DNA of 33,048 bases, from NCBI GenBank assembly GCA_020060465.1, contig JAGVAD010000043.1, positions 1-33,048 on the forward strand, written 5' to 3'. The notes under the pieces are model-generated. The model searched no databases and was not told the origin of the DNA. It saw nothing but the letters and a program-made list of their open reading frames with translations. Below are positions 1 through 7,129 of this stretch, piece after piece; within the stretch, counting starts at the first letter, position 1, and each line of letters starts with the position of its first letter. This DNA is from Anaerolineales bacterium. Its GTDB lineage: Bacteria > Chloroflexota > Anaerolineae > Anaerolineales > UBA4823. The translations under genes and the position numbers were made by a program.

Positions 1-14
1 CTATATAGATATTA

Positions 15-42
15 TTGATCGTAATAGTGCGATTAATACATA
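15..42 (+). promoter_or_regulatory. Possible weak promoter for the first gene
   Basis: TTGATC at 15-20 and TACATA at 37-42 are spaced by 16 bases, in an AT-rich stretch 60 bases upstream of the start at 102. Both hexamers match the sigma-70 consensus only partly, so this is a tentative call. Confidence 0.25.
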
Positions 43-101
43 CCTTTGCTGAATGGGTTTATTTTCAGCCTCAAGCTACATGTTGTAAGGAGAAGTAAAT
101 C

Positions 102-371
102 ATGGCAGGAATGTTGGTTCAACACAAGGTAAAAGACTTCGCGAGTTGGAAGAAAGTCTATGATTCTCAGGCTGCTTTGCGCTCCTCTAATGGCGAGCTT
201 TCGGATCAGATCTACCGCGACGCAGCGGATCAAAACAAATTAACCCTCATTTTCAAGTGGAATTCACTGGAGAACGCCCGAAAGTTCGCCCAATCTCCTG
301 AACTGAAGGCAGCGATGGAGAAAGCCGGTGTAGAGGGATCACCTGCAATTACTTTCCTAAACGAAGCTTAA
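102..371 (+). CDS. Small dimeric alpha-beta barrel protein
   Basis: An 89-residue cytoplasmic protein with no signal peptide or membrane segment. The pattern is an N-terminal strand (MLVQHKV), a helix starting 'DFASWKKVYD', central strands (LTLIFKW), a second amphipathic helix (SLENARKFAQSPELKAAMEKAG) and a final short strand. This is the layout of ferredoxin-like dimeric alpha-beta barrel proteins (antibiotic biosynthesis monooxygenase and related clans). No catalytic residue can be assigned, so the substrate is unknown. AAGGAG sits 9 bases before the ATG and fixes the start. The gene is a single transcription unit ended by a strong hairpin at 394-435. A comparable fold is predicted for the gene at 24649. 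The family assignment is by pattern only. Confidence 0.75.
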   Translation: MAGMLVQHKVKDFASWKKVYDSQAALRSSNGELSDQIYRDAADQNKLTLIFKWNSLENARKFAQSPELKAAMEKAGVEGSPAITFLNEA

Positions 372-393
372 TCGTAAACTGGTTCGATCTTGA

Positions 394-435
394 TAAAATC
401 CCACCCATCCTGACTTCAGGAGAGGTGGGATTTTA
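394..435. terminator. Bidirectional rho-independent terminator
   Basis: A perfect 12-base inverted repeat (TAAAATCCCACC at 394-405, GGTGGGATTTTA at 424-435) flanks an 18-base loop that holds a nested CCTGA/TCAGG pair. The AT-rich ends supply a U-run on both strands, so it can end the plus-strand gene at 102-371 and the convergent minus-strand gene, whose stop codon lies inside it. Confidence 0.85.
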
Positions 436-1332
436 TTTATCTAGGTGTAATTGACGGCGCAGCAACTCGATTTGAGGAAGATGGGTAATTTCGTGGGAAG
501 CGAAGTAGCTTACCTGTTGGCGTAAGGTAACCGTTCCGAATTCTTCGTGCTGACCGGTACGCCACCAATCACGAAGCGGAATGCTCTCTAATTTGGTTAT
601 AGTCTCCTGCCGTGAAGTCTTATAGACGTTGAATATTTCCTGAGTAGTTGGGGGACATGCTTCCTCTCTCGTTGCCCAGACGAAGACCGCTTTCGACTCA
701 AGGTAGGGGTTCTCTTGCTCAAGCAACAAATTCAACCGGAAACTGAGCACTCCTTCTGCATCCCGCAGGTGAGCAATAATGTTCCGAATAGCCCAACCAC
801 CATCTTCCGCAGCTTGGCTCAGAGTCTCCTCTATTAGCCCTTCCAGTAGAGTTGCCACGTCCAAGGGCGTCTGGCGCAGCCTCTCTAATGCAGCGAAGGG
901 TTCCAGGGCATTCAACCAATAGACTGGTAGAAACTGCTTGAACGTGGTCGCCCATGCGCCACAGATTGGGCATTTTCCCGCCGCTTCATTGAGCGTTATG
1001 AAACCGCACGTGCGACAAACAAAAGCGTTGGGCGTTTCATTGATCAGCGGCAACCGCCCCTCGCCCAAGGCGACCGCTCCTCGTTTGAGAGCGGCTAACA
1101 GGTTCTCATCCATGCCTAGCGCGGATAGAGTAATAACAGCCTGCTCGATTTCGTTGATCAACTTATCCTTCGCCGTTGGCATAACAATCTTGAATGCTGC
1201 CTGTCGGGAAAGGGCGTCAGCCGCTGCGCGGGCAAGCTTGGCGATGTTGTATTGCCCTTCGCCTTCCAGCCTGGTGGCTAGAGCCAGCAAGTGTGATAGG
1301 GCGTCGCTCCATTCAATTTTGGGGTTTGCCAT
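433..1332 (-). CDS. Zinc-ribbon and DinB-like domain protein
   Basis: A 299-residue protein. The N-terminal third is helical. A rubredoxin/rubrerythrin-type zinc ribbon follows, with CxxC pairs at C106/C109 and C121/C124 (numbered from the chosen start). The C-terminal half resembles the DinB four-helix bundle, with the pattern 'HLRDAE' and a late 'SHEITHLPQ' that would supply histidines to a metal site. DinB-fold proteins include metal-dependent thiol transferases and many of unknown function; none can be chosen here. An in-frame TTG start exists 18 bases upstream, but AAGGAGAG lies just before the ATG at 1332, so that start is preferred. The gene is convergent with the 102-371 gene and shares its terminator. 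Confidence 0.75.
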   Translation of the reverse strand: MANPKIEWSDALSHLLALATRLEGEGQYNIAKLARAAADALSRQAAFKIVMPTAKDKLINEIEQAVITLSALGMDENLLAALKRGAVALGEGRLPLINETPNAFVCRTCGFITLNEAAGKCPICGAWATTFKQFLPVYWLNALEPFAALERLRQTPLDVATLLEGLIEETLSQAAEDGGWAIRNIIAHLRDAEGVLSFRLNLLLEQENPYLESKAVFVWATREEACPPTTQEIFNVYKTSRQETITKLESIPLRDWWRTGQHEEFGTVTLRQQVSYFASHEITHLPQIELLRRQLHLDK

Positions 1333-1368
1333 GACTGCTCTCCTTATCAATTTGAGTTGATTTCCTGC

Positions 1369-1563
1369 TTACCAACGGGGGATTCGTTTGGGCGAGGCTT
1401 TGAGGAGACGCCCTTTGATATCACTGACTGCCATCGCTCTGACTGGTTCCCTGAGCGCGTCCACTATAGCGATCTTTTCCCAGGCGGGTATGCGTCAAAT
1501 GATCTCAATTTCAATTTCCAATGCTTCCATTTTGCGGAGGGTGTCAGGGTCGAGGGCGGTCAT
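1369..1563 (-). pseudogene. Small third ORF of the TA-like operon, interrupted by an in-frame TGA
   Basis: Twelve bases after the stop of the PIN-domain gene an ATG (1563) opens a frame that reads 'MTALDPDTLRKMEALEIEIE', meets TGA at 1495-1497, then continues open for 41 codons ('RIPAWEKIAIVDALRE...') to TAA at 1369-1371. The composition on both sides of the TGA is protein-like and charged. From memory it resembles the start of small proteins encoded beside nucleotidyltransferase-type toxin-antitoxin genes, but this is weak. It is most simply a decayed gene; a sequencing error or UGA recoding are alternatives. Confidence 0.4.
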
Positions 1564-1575
1564 GACTGTACATAT

Positions 1576-2082
1576 CTATCGTAAGACGATTTTTTGCTCG
1601 CGCAATAGGGCAAAAGTATCGCGATACTCTATAGAAACGAGTTTGCATACATTCGGTATGTGAATTTTCCCATCGATTTTACCGTTACGGTTCTTTTGCT
1701 CATTTTTCAATGATTCCATCGTAACCACTGTCAAACGATGTGACTTGGCATACGCAACGACCCACGGGTCAGCACCTGACAGGAATTTCTGTACATGTTG
1801 TGGTTCGTAAAGGCGCTCGACCAAATCGGCTACTTCTGTATAGGCATCTTGTGTAGGTTCATCGGCTTCCTCAAAAAGAAGGTCGCGGTTTGCTTTTGCC
1901 CACTTTGTCAAGTCGTCATCGTAATCAGCATCCATGATTTCTTTGTAAACCAAAGACGGACTGCAAATAATCTGCTCTTCAGCCAGACGTATCAACCCTT
2001 CCCAAAACCCTGGAGCAATATCGAATGCATAATAACGGCGATGAGCTTCGACATATACGTTAGTGTCCAGACAATATTGCAT
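1576..2082 (-). CDS. DUF4411-type PIN-domain protein, probable toxin
   Basis: A 168-residue PIN-fold protein of the DUF4411 type. The N-terminal 'YCLDTNVYVEA' holds the first acidic metal ligand (D6). Further candidates are E48 in 'VYKEIMD', D105 in 'GADPWVVAYA' and E123 in 'VTMES', the usual spacing of a PIN active site. PIN domains are metal-dependent RNases and often act as toxins. The gene starts 8 bases after the stop of the Xre-ImmA gene, with GGGGGAAAG as ribosome binding site, so the two are co-transcribed. Pairing of an Xre/ImmA protein with a downstream DUF4411 gene is a recurrent toxin-antitoxin-like arrangement. All key residues are present, so it could be active. RNase activity is inferred. 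Confidence 0.8.
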   Translation of the reverse strand: MQYCLDTNVYVEAHRRYYAFDIAPGFWEGLIRLAEEQIICSPSLVYKEIMDADYDDDLTKWAKANRDLLFEEADEPTQDAYTEVADLVERLYEPQHVQKFLSGADPWVVAYAKSHRLTVVTMESLKNEQKNRNGKIDGKIHIPNVCKLVSIEYRDTFALLREQKIVLR

Positions 2083-2090
2083 CTTTCCCC

Positions 2091-3278
2091 CTAAAACTCA
2101 TGCAAAGCATTTTCCAATGTTTTGGATTTGACGCCCAGTAGTTCGGCGGCATCTTTGTACAGAATGGATCCTTCCCGCAACGCCTGCGCAATTTCACCCA
2201 GAAGCAACCGCCCGTTACGGCTTTTAAACGTGCGATAGAAATCACCGCCGCCCGATGTGGTTGTTTCGTTGGTTGCTGCATCTTGAATGCCCTGCAACGC
2301 ATCAGCATAAGCGGATTGAAAGTTTCGTACTGGTAGCAATCCTGTTTCATAAGCGCGAATCAAAACTACCAGCGTGCTTACCCGAAATTCTCTGGCTAAT
2401 TCCTGAAAAGTCTCTTCTGTAATTGAGCGATTTTGCCAGCGCTCTCTGAGAATTTTTTCGGGAACCAATAGTTCAGCGGCAACCTGATTACATAACCGTT
2501 CAATAGCATGTTGTTCTTTTTCAGGCAATGCCGCCTCTGGATTAGAAATGCCGCTTGTACCCGTCCAGAGATGCCCCAGCTCATGGGCGAGGGTGAAAAT
2601 ACGCCCATTTACAGTGTCTTTCGCGTTTATAAAGATTAACGGCGCGTAGGGGTCGGCGAGCGCAAAACCGCGAAACTCCTTTGTAGAAAGGGTCCGATGT
2701 GTATTGCTTGCTACATAACTGCTTTGTAATACGATTATCCCTGCCTGTTCTGCGTGTTGGACAAGTATCCGTAGGTGATCGTCCCATGTTTTGGCGTCTC
2801 TGGCAGTGGGTAGGGGTAAATCAAGTGTCTGACGAATATCTTCACAGATGACTTGAGGATTGGTTTGAATGGAAAAACGTTCAACAAACGGCAACGGCCT
2901 TAGCCCCTCCTGCAACCGCCGCTCACGTAGCCAGTCGCGCTTGCGTAAAGCATCATTGAGGACGTCCTCCAATTCGGGGCTGAATTTCCCTTTTTGAGAT
3001 TCCGGGAGGGTGCGAAAATCAGCGATCGGCAAAGTGGTAAGAGGCGGACGGGAAAGGAAGAGATAGCCGAAGGGAATGTGCAGAGCGCGTGCCAATTCCT
3101 GCGCCTGTCGAAAGGTGGGAAGTTCCTCGCCCTTTTCCCACGCTTGTAGACGTTCTGGCTTATCTTTTAGTCCGACTTTCCGAGCCACTTCTTCTTCGGT
3201 CAGTTGCAGACGATCCCGCGCCCACCGAAGGATAGCTGGATTGATTTTTGCGCTGACCTTATAAATGGTATTTTTCAT
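2091..3278 (-). CDS. Xre-family HTH / ImmA-IrrE metallopeptidase, probable antitoxin-regulator
   Basis: A 395-residue two-domain protein. Residues about 14-75 form an Xre-type helix-turn-helix ('LQLTEEEVARKVGL', then 'LQAWEKGEELPT'). Residues about 170-320 carry the ImmA/IrrE zinc peptidase, with HELGH at 232-236. The C-terminal 60 residues look like a small helical DNA-binding segment. Proteins of this type cleave or sense a repressor or partner, and when next to a toxin gene they serve as antitoxin and autoregulator. It is the first gene of a minus-strand operon with the PIN protein. No strong ribosome binding site is visible before the ATG. A TTACA/TGTAA inverted repeat just upstream is a candidate operator. 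This block reads more AT-rich than the genes from 3550 on, compatible with transfer. Confidence 0.82.
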   Translation of the reverse strand: MKNTIYKVSAKINPAILRWARDRLQLTEEEVARKVGLKDKPERLQAWEKGEELPTFRQAQELARALHIPFGYLFLSRPPLTTLPIADFRTLPESQKGKFSPELEDVLNDALRKRDWLRERRLQEGLRPLPFVERFSIQTNPQVICEDIRQTLDLPLPTARDAKTWDDHLRILVQHAEQAGIIVLQSSYVASNTHRTLSTKEFRGFALADPYAPLIFINAKDTVNGRIFTLAHELGHLWTGTSGISNPEAALPEKEQHAIERLCNQVAAELLVPEKILRERWQNRSITEETFQELAREFRVSTLVVLIRAYETGLLPVRNFQSAYADALQGIQDAATNETTTSGGGDFYRTFKSRNGRLLLGEIAQALREGSILYKDAAELLGVKSKTLENALHEF

Positions 3279-3293
3279 CTTTAAAGGATTCTC

Positions 3294-3308
3294 TTACACT
3301 AGTTGTAA
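3294..3308. promoter_or_regulatory. Candidate operator of the Xre-ImmA gene
   Basis: An inverted repeat TTACA-N5-TGTAA lies 16-30 bases upstream of the start codon at 3278. Position and symmetry suit autorepression by the Xre protein, but the arms are only 5 bases, so this is speculative. Confidence 0.25.
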
Positions 3309-3551
3309 CCAATTCCTATCCAGCGGCTTACCTGCTGCGCCGAACGCCCCTGCCCTCTGTTCTGACGGTCGAACCTCTCATTACCATTTTATCGCCTGTG
3401 TGACCGAAGTCAAGGGCGCGTCAGGTCGTGAACTCCGTTTGGCTGGTCCGGGGCTGAAGCCCGCCAGGTGCGAGCCAGGCGCCTTTCCCCCAACAGGTGA
3501 AACAGAATCCTTTGAAGGCTGCCCCTTTTCATAGTACACTTGACCCCGCCA

Positions 3552-4334
3552 ATGAGGAAAACCGTCCCTGCGCTGACCGCTTCCTTTCTGATCCTGGCCT
3601 GGCTGGCGGCATGCCTGCCGACGAATATGCCGCTGCCGCCGCTTCCTACGGACACGCCCTTGCCGCCGACGGCCACACCCACGGCGACCATCGTCTGGTT
3701 TCCGCCCACCGCCACTTTCACGCCGCTGCCCACCACCACCCGCGCTGCCGCCCCCACGCCAGACGCCAGCCCGCGCTTCGGCAGCCTCATCTTCGCCGAT
3801 GATTTCACCCGCCCCGAAAGCTGGACGCTCGGCCGTACACCGGCGGGCGTGGCGACTTTCGGCAAAGGCGAGATCAGCCTGGTGGTGACGCAGCCGCGCG
3901 GCTATCTGTTCAGCCTGCGCCAGGAAGCGGCGCTGGATAATTTCTATCTGGAGATTACCGCCAGCCCCAACATCTGCCGCGGCGGCGACGAATACGGCCT
4001 GCTGCTGCGCCTGGTTTCGCTGCAAGATTTTCTGCGCTTTGGGCTCACCTGTCGCGGCGAAACGCGCCTCGACCGGCTGTCCGGCGGACAGGCATCATCG
4101 CCGCACCCACCATCCTTGAGCGGGGCAGCCCCGCCCGGCGCCCCCAGCCGCGCTCGCCTGGCGGTTTGGGCTTTTGGCAGAGAAATGCGCTTTTATATCA
4201 ACGGGGAATTCCAGTTCTCCGTCAACGACCCGACGTTGCTCTCTGGTGGTCTGGGTGTTTTTGCCCGCGCCTCGGGCGATGACAGCCTCTCGGTCAGTTT
4301 TTCAGATTTAGCTGTGTATCAGGCCCTCAGGTGA
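3552..4334 (+). CDS. Lipoprotein with Thr/Pro-rich linker and LamG-like domain
   Basis: A 260-residue predicted surface lipoprotein. Positively charged residues, a hydrophobic stretch and the lipobox L-A-A-C (C21) form a type II signal peptide. A low-complexity Thr/Pro linker (about residues 22-70) would lift the domain off the membrane. The rest ('IFADDFTRPESWTLG...', 'ITASPNICRGGDEYGLLLRL', 'MRFYINGEFQFSV', 'GGLGVFAR') matches the beta-sandwich concanavalin/LamG-like pattern common in Chloroflexota lipoproteins, which often binds carbohydrate. A TTG start 12 bases upstream is possible; the ATG gives a more usual signal peptide. No clear ribosome binding site is visible. The stop lies 3 bases before the methyltransferase start, so the two are probably co-transcribed although their functions seem unrelated. 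Confidence 0.75.
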   Translation: MRKTVPALTASFLILAWLAACLPTNMPLPPLPTDTPLPPTATPTATIVWFPPTATFTPLPTTTRAAAPTPDASPRFGSLIFADDFTRPESWTLGRTPAGVATFGKGEISLVVTQPRGYLFSLRQEAALDNFYLEITASPNICRGGDEYGLLLRLVSLQDFLRFGLTCRGETRLDRLSGGQASSPHPPSLSGAAPPGAPSRARLAVWAFGREMRFYINGEFQFSVNDPTLLSGGLGVFARASGDDSLSVSFSDLAVYQALR

Positions 4335-4337
4335 TGA

Positions 4338-5171
4338 ATGACCCGACCGTTGCGCAATAAATTGAACGATTTAGACGCCAAAAGTTGGTTGAAATTCCAG
4401 AAATCCTGGTTCATTCACAATCCGCCGCCGCGGCGCAAGGATGTCTTACGCCACCCAGCCAAATTTCCCGAAACGCTGGCGCAAGAATTCATCGAGTTCT
4501 TCACCCACGCCGGGCAGGTGGTGTTAGATCCCATGGCCGGTACTGGCAGCGCCCTGGTTGCTGCGCTGCGCGCTGGACGACATTCTTTTGGGGTCGAGTT
4601 AAATCCACAATACGCCGAGATCGCTCGCCAGTCAATCGCCGCTGAGCGCCAGAACCTGGGCGCAGCAGCCGCTGACCTGGTAGCTGAAGTGATCACCGGC
4701 GACGCAGCGCGCCTGGCGGAAATCATCGCCGCGGCTGTCATCCCGCAAGTGGACTATGTCATCACCTCCCCGCCGTATTGGGATATGCTGCGCGCCCGCG
4801 GCGCCCAAACGCAAAAAGAACGCCGTCAGTCAGATGAACTGGATGTCTTTTATTCAGACGATCCCAACGACCTGGGCAACATTGCTGATTACGAGCAATT
4901 TCTGCTGCGCCTGACGGACATCTATGCTCAGATGAAACCTTTTCTGCGGGTTGGGGCGTATTTGACGATCATCGTTAAAAACGTCAAGAAAGGCGGCAAA
5001 ATCTATCCGCTGGCTTGGGACCTGGCGCGCCAGTTGGGTTCGATCTATACGCTCAAGGATGAAAAAATTTGGTGCCAGGATAATGTGCGCCTGGCGCCCT
5101 ATGGATTGGGCAATGCCTGGGTGAGCAATACGGTTCATCACTACTGCTTGCAGTTCCGCAAAGAAGATTAG
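4338..5171 (+). CDS. DNA (cytosine-N4 or adenine-N6) methyltransferase, solitary
   Basis: A 277-residue amino-methyltransferase of the N6/N4 type. The SAM-binding motif is DPMAGTG at 64-70 followed by 'FGVELNP', and the catalytic motif IV is TSPPYW at 143-148. The order is motif I then motif IV, and no separate large target-recognition domain is evident. The TSPPYW form fits N4-cytosine or N6-adenine enzymes; the base cannot be decided by eye. No restriction endonuclease lies nearby: the neighbours are a lipoprotein and SSB. It therefore looks like an orphan methyltransferase with a regulatory or housekeeping role rather than part of a restriction system. Both key motifs are intact, so activity is expected. 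Confidence 0.88.
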   Translation: MTRPLRNKLNDLDAKSWLKFQKSWFIHNPPPRRKDVLRHPAKFPETLAQEFIEFFTHAGQVVLDPMAGTGSALVAALRAGRHSFGVELNPQYAEIARQSIAAERQNLGAAAADLVAEVITGDAARLAEIIAAAVIPQVDYVITSPPYWDMLRARGAQTQKERRQSDELDVFYSDDPNDLGNIADYEQFLLRLTDIYAQMKPFLRVGAYLTIIVKNVKKGGKIYPLAWDLARQLGSIYTLKDEKIWCQDNVRLAPYGLGNAWVSNTVHHYCLQFRKED

Positions 5172-5180
5172 CGAACACCA

Positions 5181-5204
5181 ATTCCCTTCCCCGTTTGGGA
5201 ATTT
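5181..5204 (+). terminator. Weak hairpin after the methyltransferase gene
   Basis: AATTCCC at 5181-5187 pairs with GGGAATT at 5198-5204 around a 10-base loop and is followed by a short T-rich stretch. It lies 10 bases after the stop. A seven-pair stem with a poor U-run makes it a weak terminator. Confidence 0.45.
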
Positions 5205-5244
5205 TGTGTACAATTGTTCTGTATCCGGCGAATCCAACTAGTAC

Positions 5245-5302
5245 GGGCGTAGCGACGCTACGCCCCTATGCTCTGCCCCGAACGGCGTTCGTTCGGAACG
5301 AA
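5245..5302. repeat. Two adjacent palindromes upstream of ssb
   Basis: GGGCGTAGC-GAC-GCTACGCCC (5245-5265) and TTCGTTC-G-GAACGAA (5288-5302) are perfect short palindromes just upstream of ssb. They resemble dispersed palindromic repeats seen in many Chloroflexota genomes. They could also lie in the ssb leader. Confidence 0.5.
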
Positions 5303-5334
5303 TGACAGGCAATTCGTCGGCAAAGGAGATCCCC

Positions 5335-5760
5335 ATGTATCACACTGTTATTATTGTTGGCAACCTCGGGCGCGACCCTGAAATGCGTTACACGCCTACC
5401 GGTCAGGCAGTGACGACTATGAACGTCGCGACGAACCGGCAATACACCGGCGCAGATGGCAATGTGGTGAAGGAAACCATCTGGTTTCGCGTGTCCGTAT
5501 GGGGGAAACAGGCGGAGACTTGCAGCCAATATCTCAAGAAGGGCAGCAAGGTATTGATTGAAGGGCGGCTGACGCCTGATCCAGCGACCGGCGGGCCGCG
5601 CATTTGGACGCGGCAGGATGGCAGCGCCGGAGCGTCCTTTGAAATCAATGCCGCCACGGTGCGCTTCCTCTCCAGCCGCAGCGACGCCGAAGGCGGCTAC
5701 GCCGCGGATGGCATGACGCCCCAATTTTCTGACGCCGAGAGCGATAATATCCCCTTTTAG
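5335..5760 (+). CDS. ssb: Single-stranded DNA-binding protein
   Basis: A 141-residue SSB. The OB fold starts at 'VIIVGNLGRDPEMRYTPTGQ' and runs to about residue 105, with the conserved 'TIWFRVSVWGKQAE' and 'KGSKVLIEGRL' segments. A short spacer ends in the acidic tip DNIPF, which recruits repair and replication partners. It coats single-stranded DNA as a tetramer during replication, repair and recombination. An in-frame ATG lies 33 bases upstream, but AAAGGAGA sits directly before the ATG at 5335 and the protein then begins as SSBs do. The C-terminal spacer is short for the family, and the aromatic residue W in 'RIWTRQDG' is unusual but does not disturb the fold. Confidence 0.95.
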   Translation: MYHTVIIVGNLGRDPEMRYTPTGQAVTTMNVATNRQYTGADGNVVKETIWFRVSVWGKQAETCSQYLKKGSKVLIEGRLTPDPATGGPRIWTRQDGSAGASFEINAATVRFLSSRSDAEGGYAADGMTPQFSDAESDNIPF

Positions 5761-5817
5761 CCAGCGGTTCACCCGCCGAAATGAAAGCCGCTATCCAACG
5801 AGCGACGACCACCTCAT

Positions 5818-5833
5818 GCCCCGCAGGCGGGGC
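5818..5833. repeat. Short GC-rich hairpin between ssb and the DUF3467 gene
   Basis: GCCCCGC at 5818-5824 and GCGGGGC at 5827-5833 form a perfect seven-pair palindrome. It lacks a T-run, so it is more likely a repeat element or weak attenuator than a classical terminator. Confidence 0.4.
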
Positions 5834-5879
5834 CGGAGGGTCGCGCTGTCTCATTTTAGATCGCACAGGATAAGCCAAA

Positions 5880-6206
5880 ATGTCAACCAATCCTCGTCCA
5901 TCTGGAGTGCAATTCCCCGATATGGAGATTCCCGCGAACCTGGTCGCCGAGTACGTCAATCTGGCGCGCATCGCGCATTCTCCTTCTGAAATGGTCTTTG
6001 ACTTTGCGCGTTTGTTGCCGCCCGGCGGATCGCCGCAGGTGGTCTCGCGCCTGGTGATGTCGCCGCTGGGCGCCAAGCTTTTCCACCGCGCTCTGACAGA
6101 AAACCTGGCGCGCTATGAGGCCGCTTTCGGCGAGATCCATATCCCTGGCGAACCATCGCTGGCAGATAATCTCTTCCAGCCGCCTGCACCTCCAGATCAT
6201 TCGTAA
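5880..6206 (+). CDS. DUF3467 domain protein
   Basis: A 108-residue soluble protein. 'YVNLARIAHSPSEMVFDFARLLPPG', then 'VVSRLVMSPLGAKLFHRALTENLARYEAAFGEI', is the signature of the DUF3467 family found in archaea, planctomycetes and Chloroflexota. The function of the family is not established. A proline-rich tail follows the domain. It is the first gene of a close-packed plus-strand block that continues with the translin-family protein 22 bases downstream, so joint expression is likely. No strong ribosome binding site is visible before the ATG, although 'AGGATAAGCC' is near. Confidence 0.82.
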   Translation: MSTNPRPSGVQFPDMEIPANLVAEYVNLARIAHSPSEMVFDFARLLPPGGSPQVVSRLVMSPLGAKLFHRALTENLARYEAAFGEIHIPGEPSLADNLFQPPAPPDHS

Positions 6207-6228
6207 AAATTTAAAGAGGGGTGCAATC

Positions 6229-6867
6229 ATGCAGCATATTGAAGAGATTGCTGAACGCATCCGCCAGTCCTTCGACGCCCGCACCGCGGCGCGCGACATT
6301 GCCCTGGCCCAAACGCGCCTGCTCACTCGCCATTGCGCCAATGCCATCCGCGCCGTCCACCGCCAGGAGTACGATCTGGCGGAAAGCCACCTGGGGCAGG
6401 CGCGAGAACTGATTCACTCCTTGCAGAGCGATCTGGCGCAATATCCAGACCTTTATTATTCGGGCTACACCCAAGACGCGCTCAAAGAATTTGCTGAAGC
6501 CAGCATTGTGTTTGCCCTGGTGCAAGATAGCGCTCTGCCTCAGCCAGAGGCGCTGGAGGTCGAATACGCCACCTATTTGCAAGGTCTGGCGGAGGCCGTC
6601 GGCGAGCTGCGCCGGCGCTGCCTGGACTTGCTGCGCCAGGGTCACTCCAGCGACGCCGAACGCCTGCTCAATTGCATGGATGACATTTATACTGTGCTGG
6701 TGACGATGGATTACCCCGACGCCATCACCGGCGGGTTGCGCCGCCTGACGGACATCGTGCGCAGCGTAACTGAGCGCACGCGCGGCGATATGACCATCAG
6801 CCAACGTCAGGAGCAACTCGAACGCAGTCTGCTCCGCCTGGAAGAGAAGATCGGCAGAGAAGTCTAG
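6229..6867 (+). CDS. Translin-family nucleic-acid-binding protein
   Basis: A 212-residue all-helical protein of the translin family (COG2178 type). Typical parts are the N-terminal helix 'IAERIRQSFDARTAARDIAL', the mid segment 'LGQARELIHSLQSDLAQYPDLYYSGYTQDALKEFAEASIVFALV' and 'YLQGLAEAVGELRRRCLDLLRQG', corresponding to the conserved 'Y.QGL.EA.GELRR' region of prokaryotic members. Eukaryotic translin binds single-stranded nucleic acid as a ring and with TRAX forms an RNase. The catalytic acidic residues of TRAX cannot be confirmed here. The open frame extends upstream, but AAAGAGGGG precedes the ATG at 6229. The stop is 2 bases from the start of a Cas4-like nuclease gene. Confidence 0.85.
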   Translation: MQHIEEIAERIRQSFDARTAARDIALAQTRLLTRHCANAIRAVHRQEYDLAESHLGQARELIHSLQSDLAQYPDLYYSGYTQDALKEFAEASIVFALVQDSALPQPEALEVEYATYLQGLAEAVGELRRRCLDLLRQGHSSDAERLLNCMDDIYTVLVTMDYPDAITGGLRRLTDIVRSVTERTRGDMTISQRQEQLERSLLRLEEKIGREV

Positions 6868-6869
6868 CC

Positions 6870-7106
6870 ATGCGCGCCATTCGCGCTTCAGAGATCAGCG
6901 CATACCTGTATTGCCAGCGCGCCTGGTGGTATCAGAAAAACGGCGAACCCTCGACGAACCTGGATGAGATGATCGCCGGCAGCGAGCTGCACTACCGTCA
7001 CGGACGCGCCGCCTTCCGCCTGGGCTGTATGCGGGCGATCGCTTTCGGGTTGATCCTGCTGGCGTTGACGTTGGCGGCCGTCTATTTCACCAATCGGTTG
7101 ATTTAG
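6870..7106 (+). CDS. Cas4-like membrane nuclease, N-terminal half (split gene)
   Basis: A 78-residue ORF that reads as the start of a Cas4/RecB-type nuclease: 'SEISAYLYCQRAWWY' with the single N-terminal Fe-S cysteine (C15), then 'GSELHYRHG' with the conserved histidine (H41 or H44), then a transmembrane helix (about 55-74). It ends at TAG 7104-7106. Everything after this point in a Cas4 domain is in the next ORF, in another frame. The second frame is open upstream of its ATG, so one missing base near the TTT at 7102-7104 would explain the split. A single restored T joins the halves through a short loop (LAAWRRPLA) between the two membrane helices, giving about 257 residues. The piece alone cannot be a nuclease. 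Confidence 0.75.
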   Translation: MRAIRASEISAYLYCQRAWWYQKNGEPSTNLDEMIAGSELHYRHGRAAFRLGCMRAIAFGLILLALTLAAVYFTNRLI

Positions 7107-7118
7107 CCGCCTGGCGGC
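7106..7118 (+). repeat. Short palindrome at the split point of the nuclease gene
   Basis: GCCGCC-T-GGCGGC starts at the last base of the first ORF's stop codon and lies in the gap between the two halves. It could help ribosome re-entry or frameshifting, but GC-rich palindromes are also common places for assembly errors. Confidence 0.4.
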
Positions 7119-7129
7119 GTCCTTTAGCT

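Noticed and set aside
3381..4025. Minus-strand ORF of 214 codons
   Set aside because: Antisense to the lipoprotein gene; its Arg/Gly/Ala-rich text is a reflection of GC-rich codons, and no start signal is visible.
4338..5171. Restriction-modification system
   Set aside because: Only the methyltransferase is present; neighbours are a lipoprotein and ssb.
5266..5772. Minus-strand ORF of 168 codons
   Set aside because: Antisense shadow of ssb.
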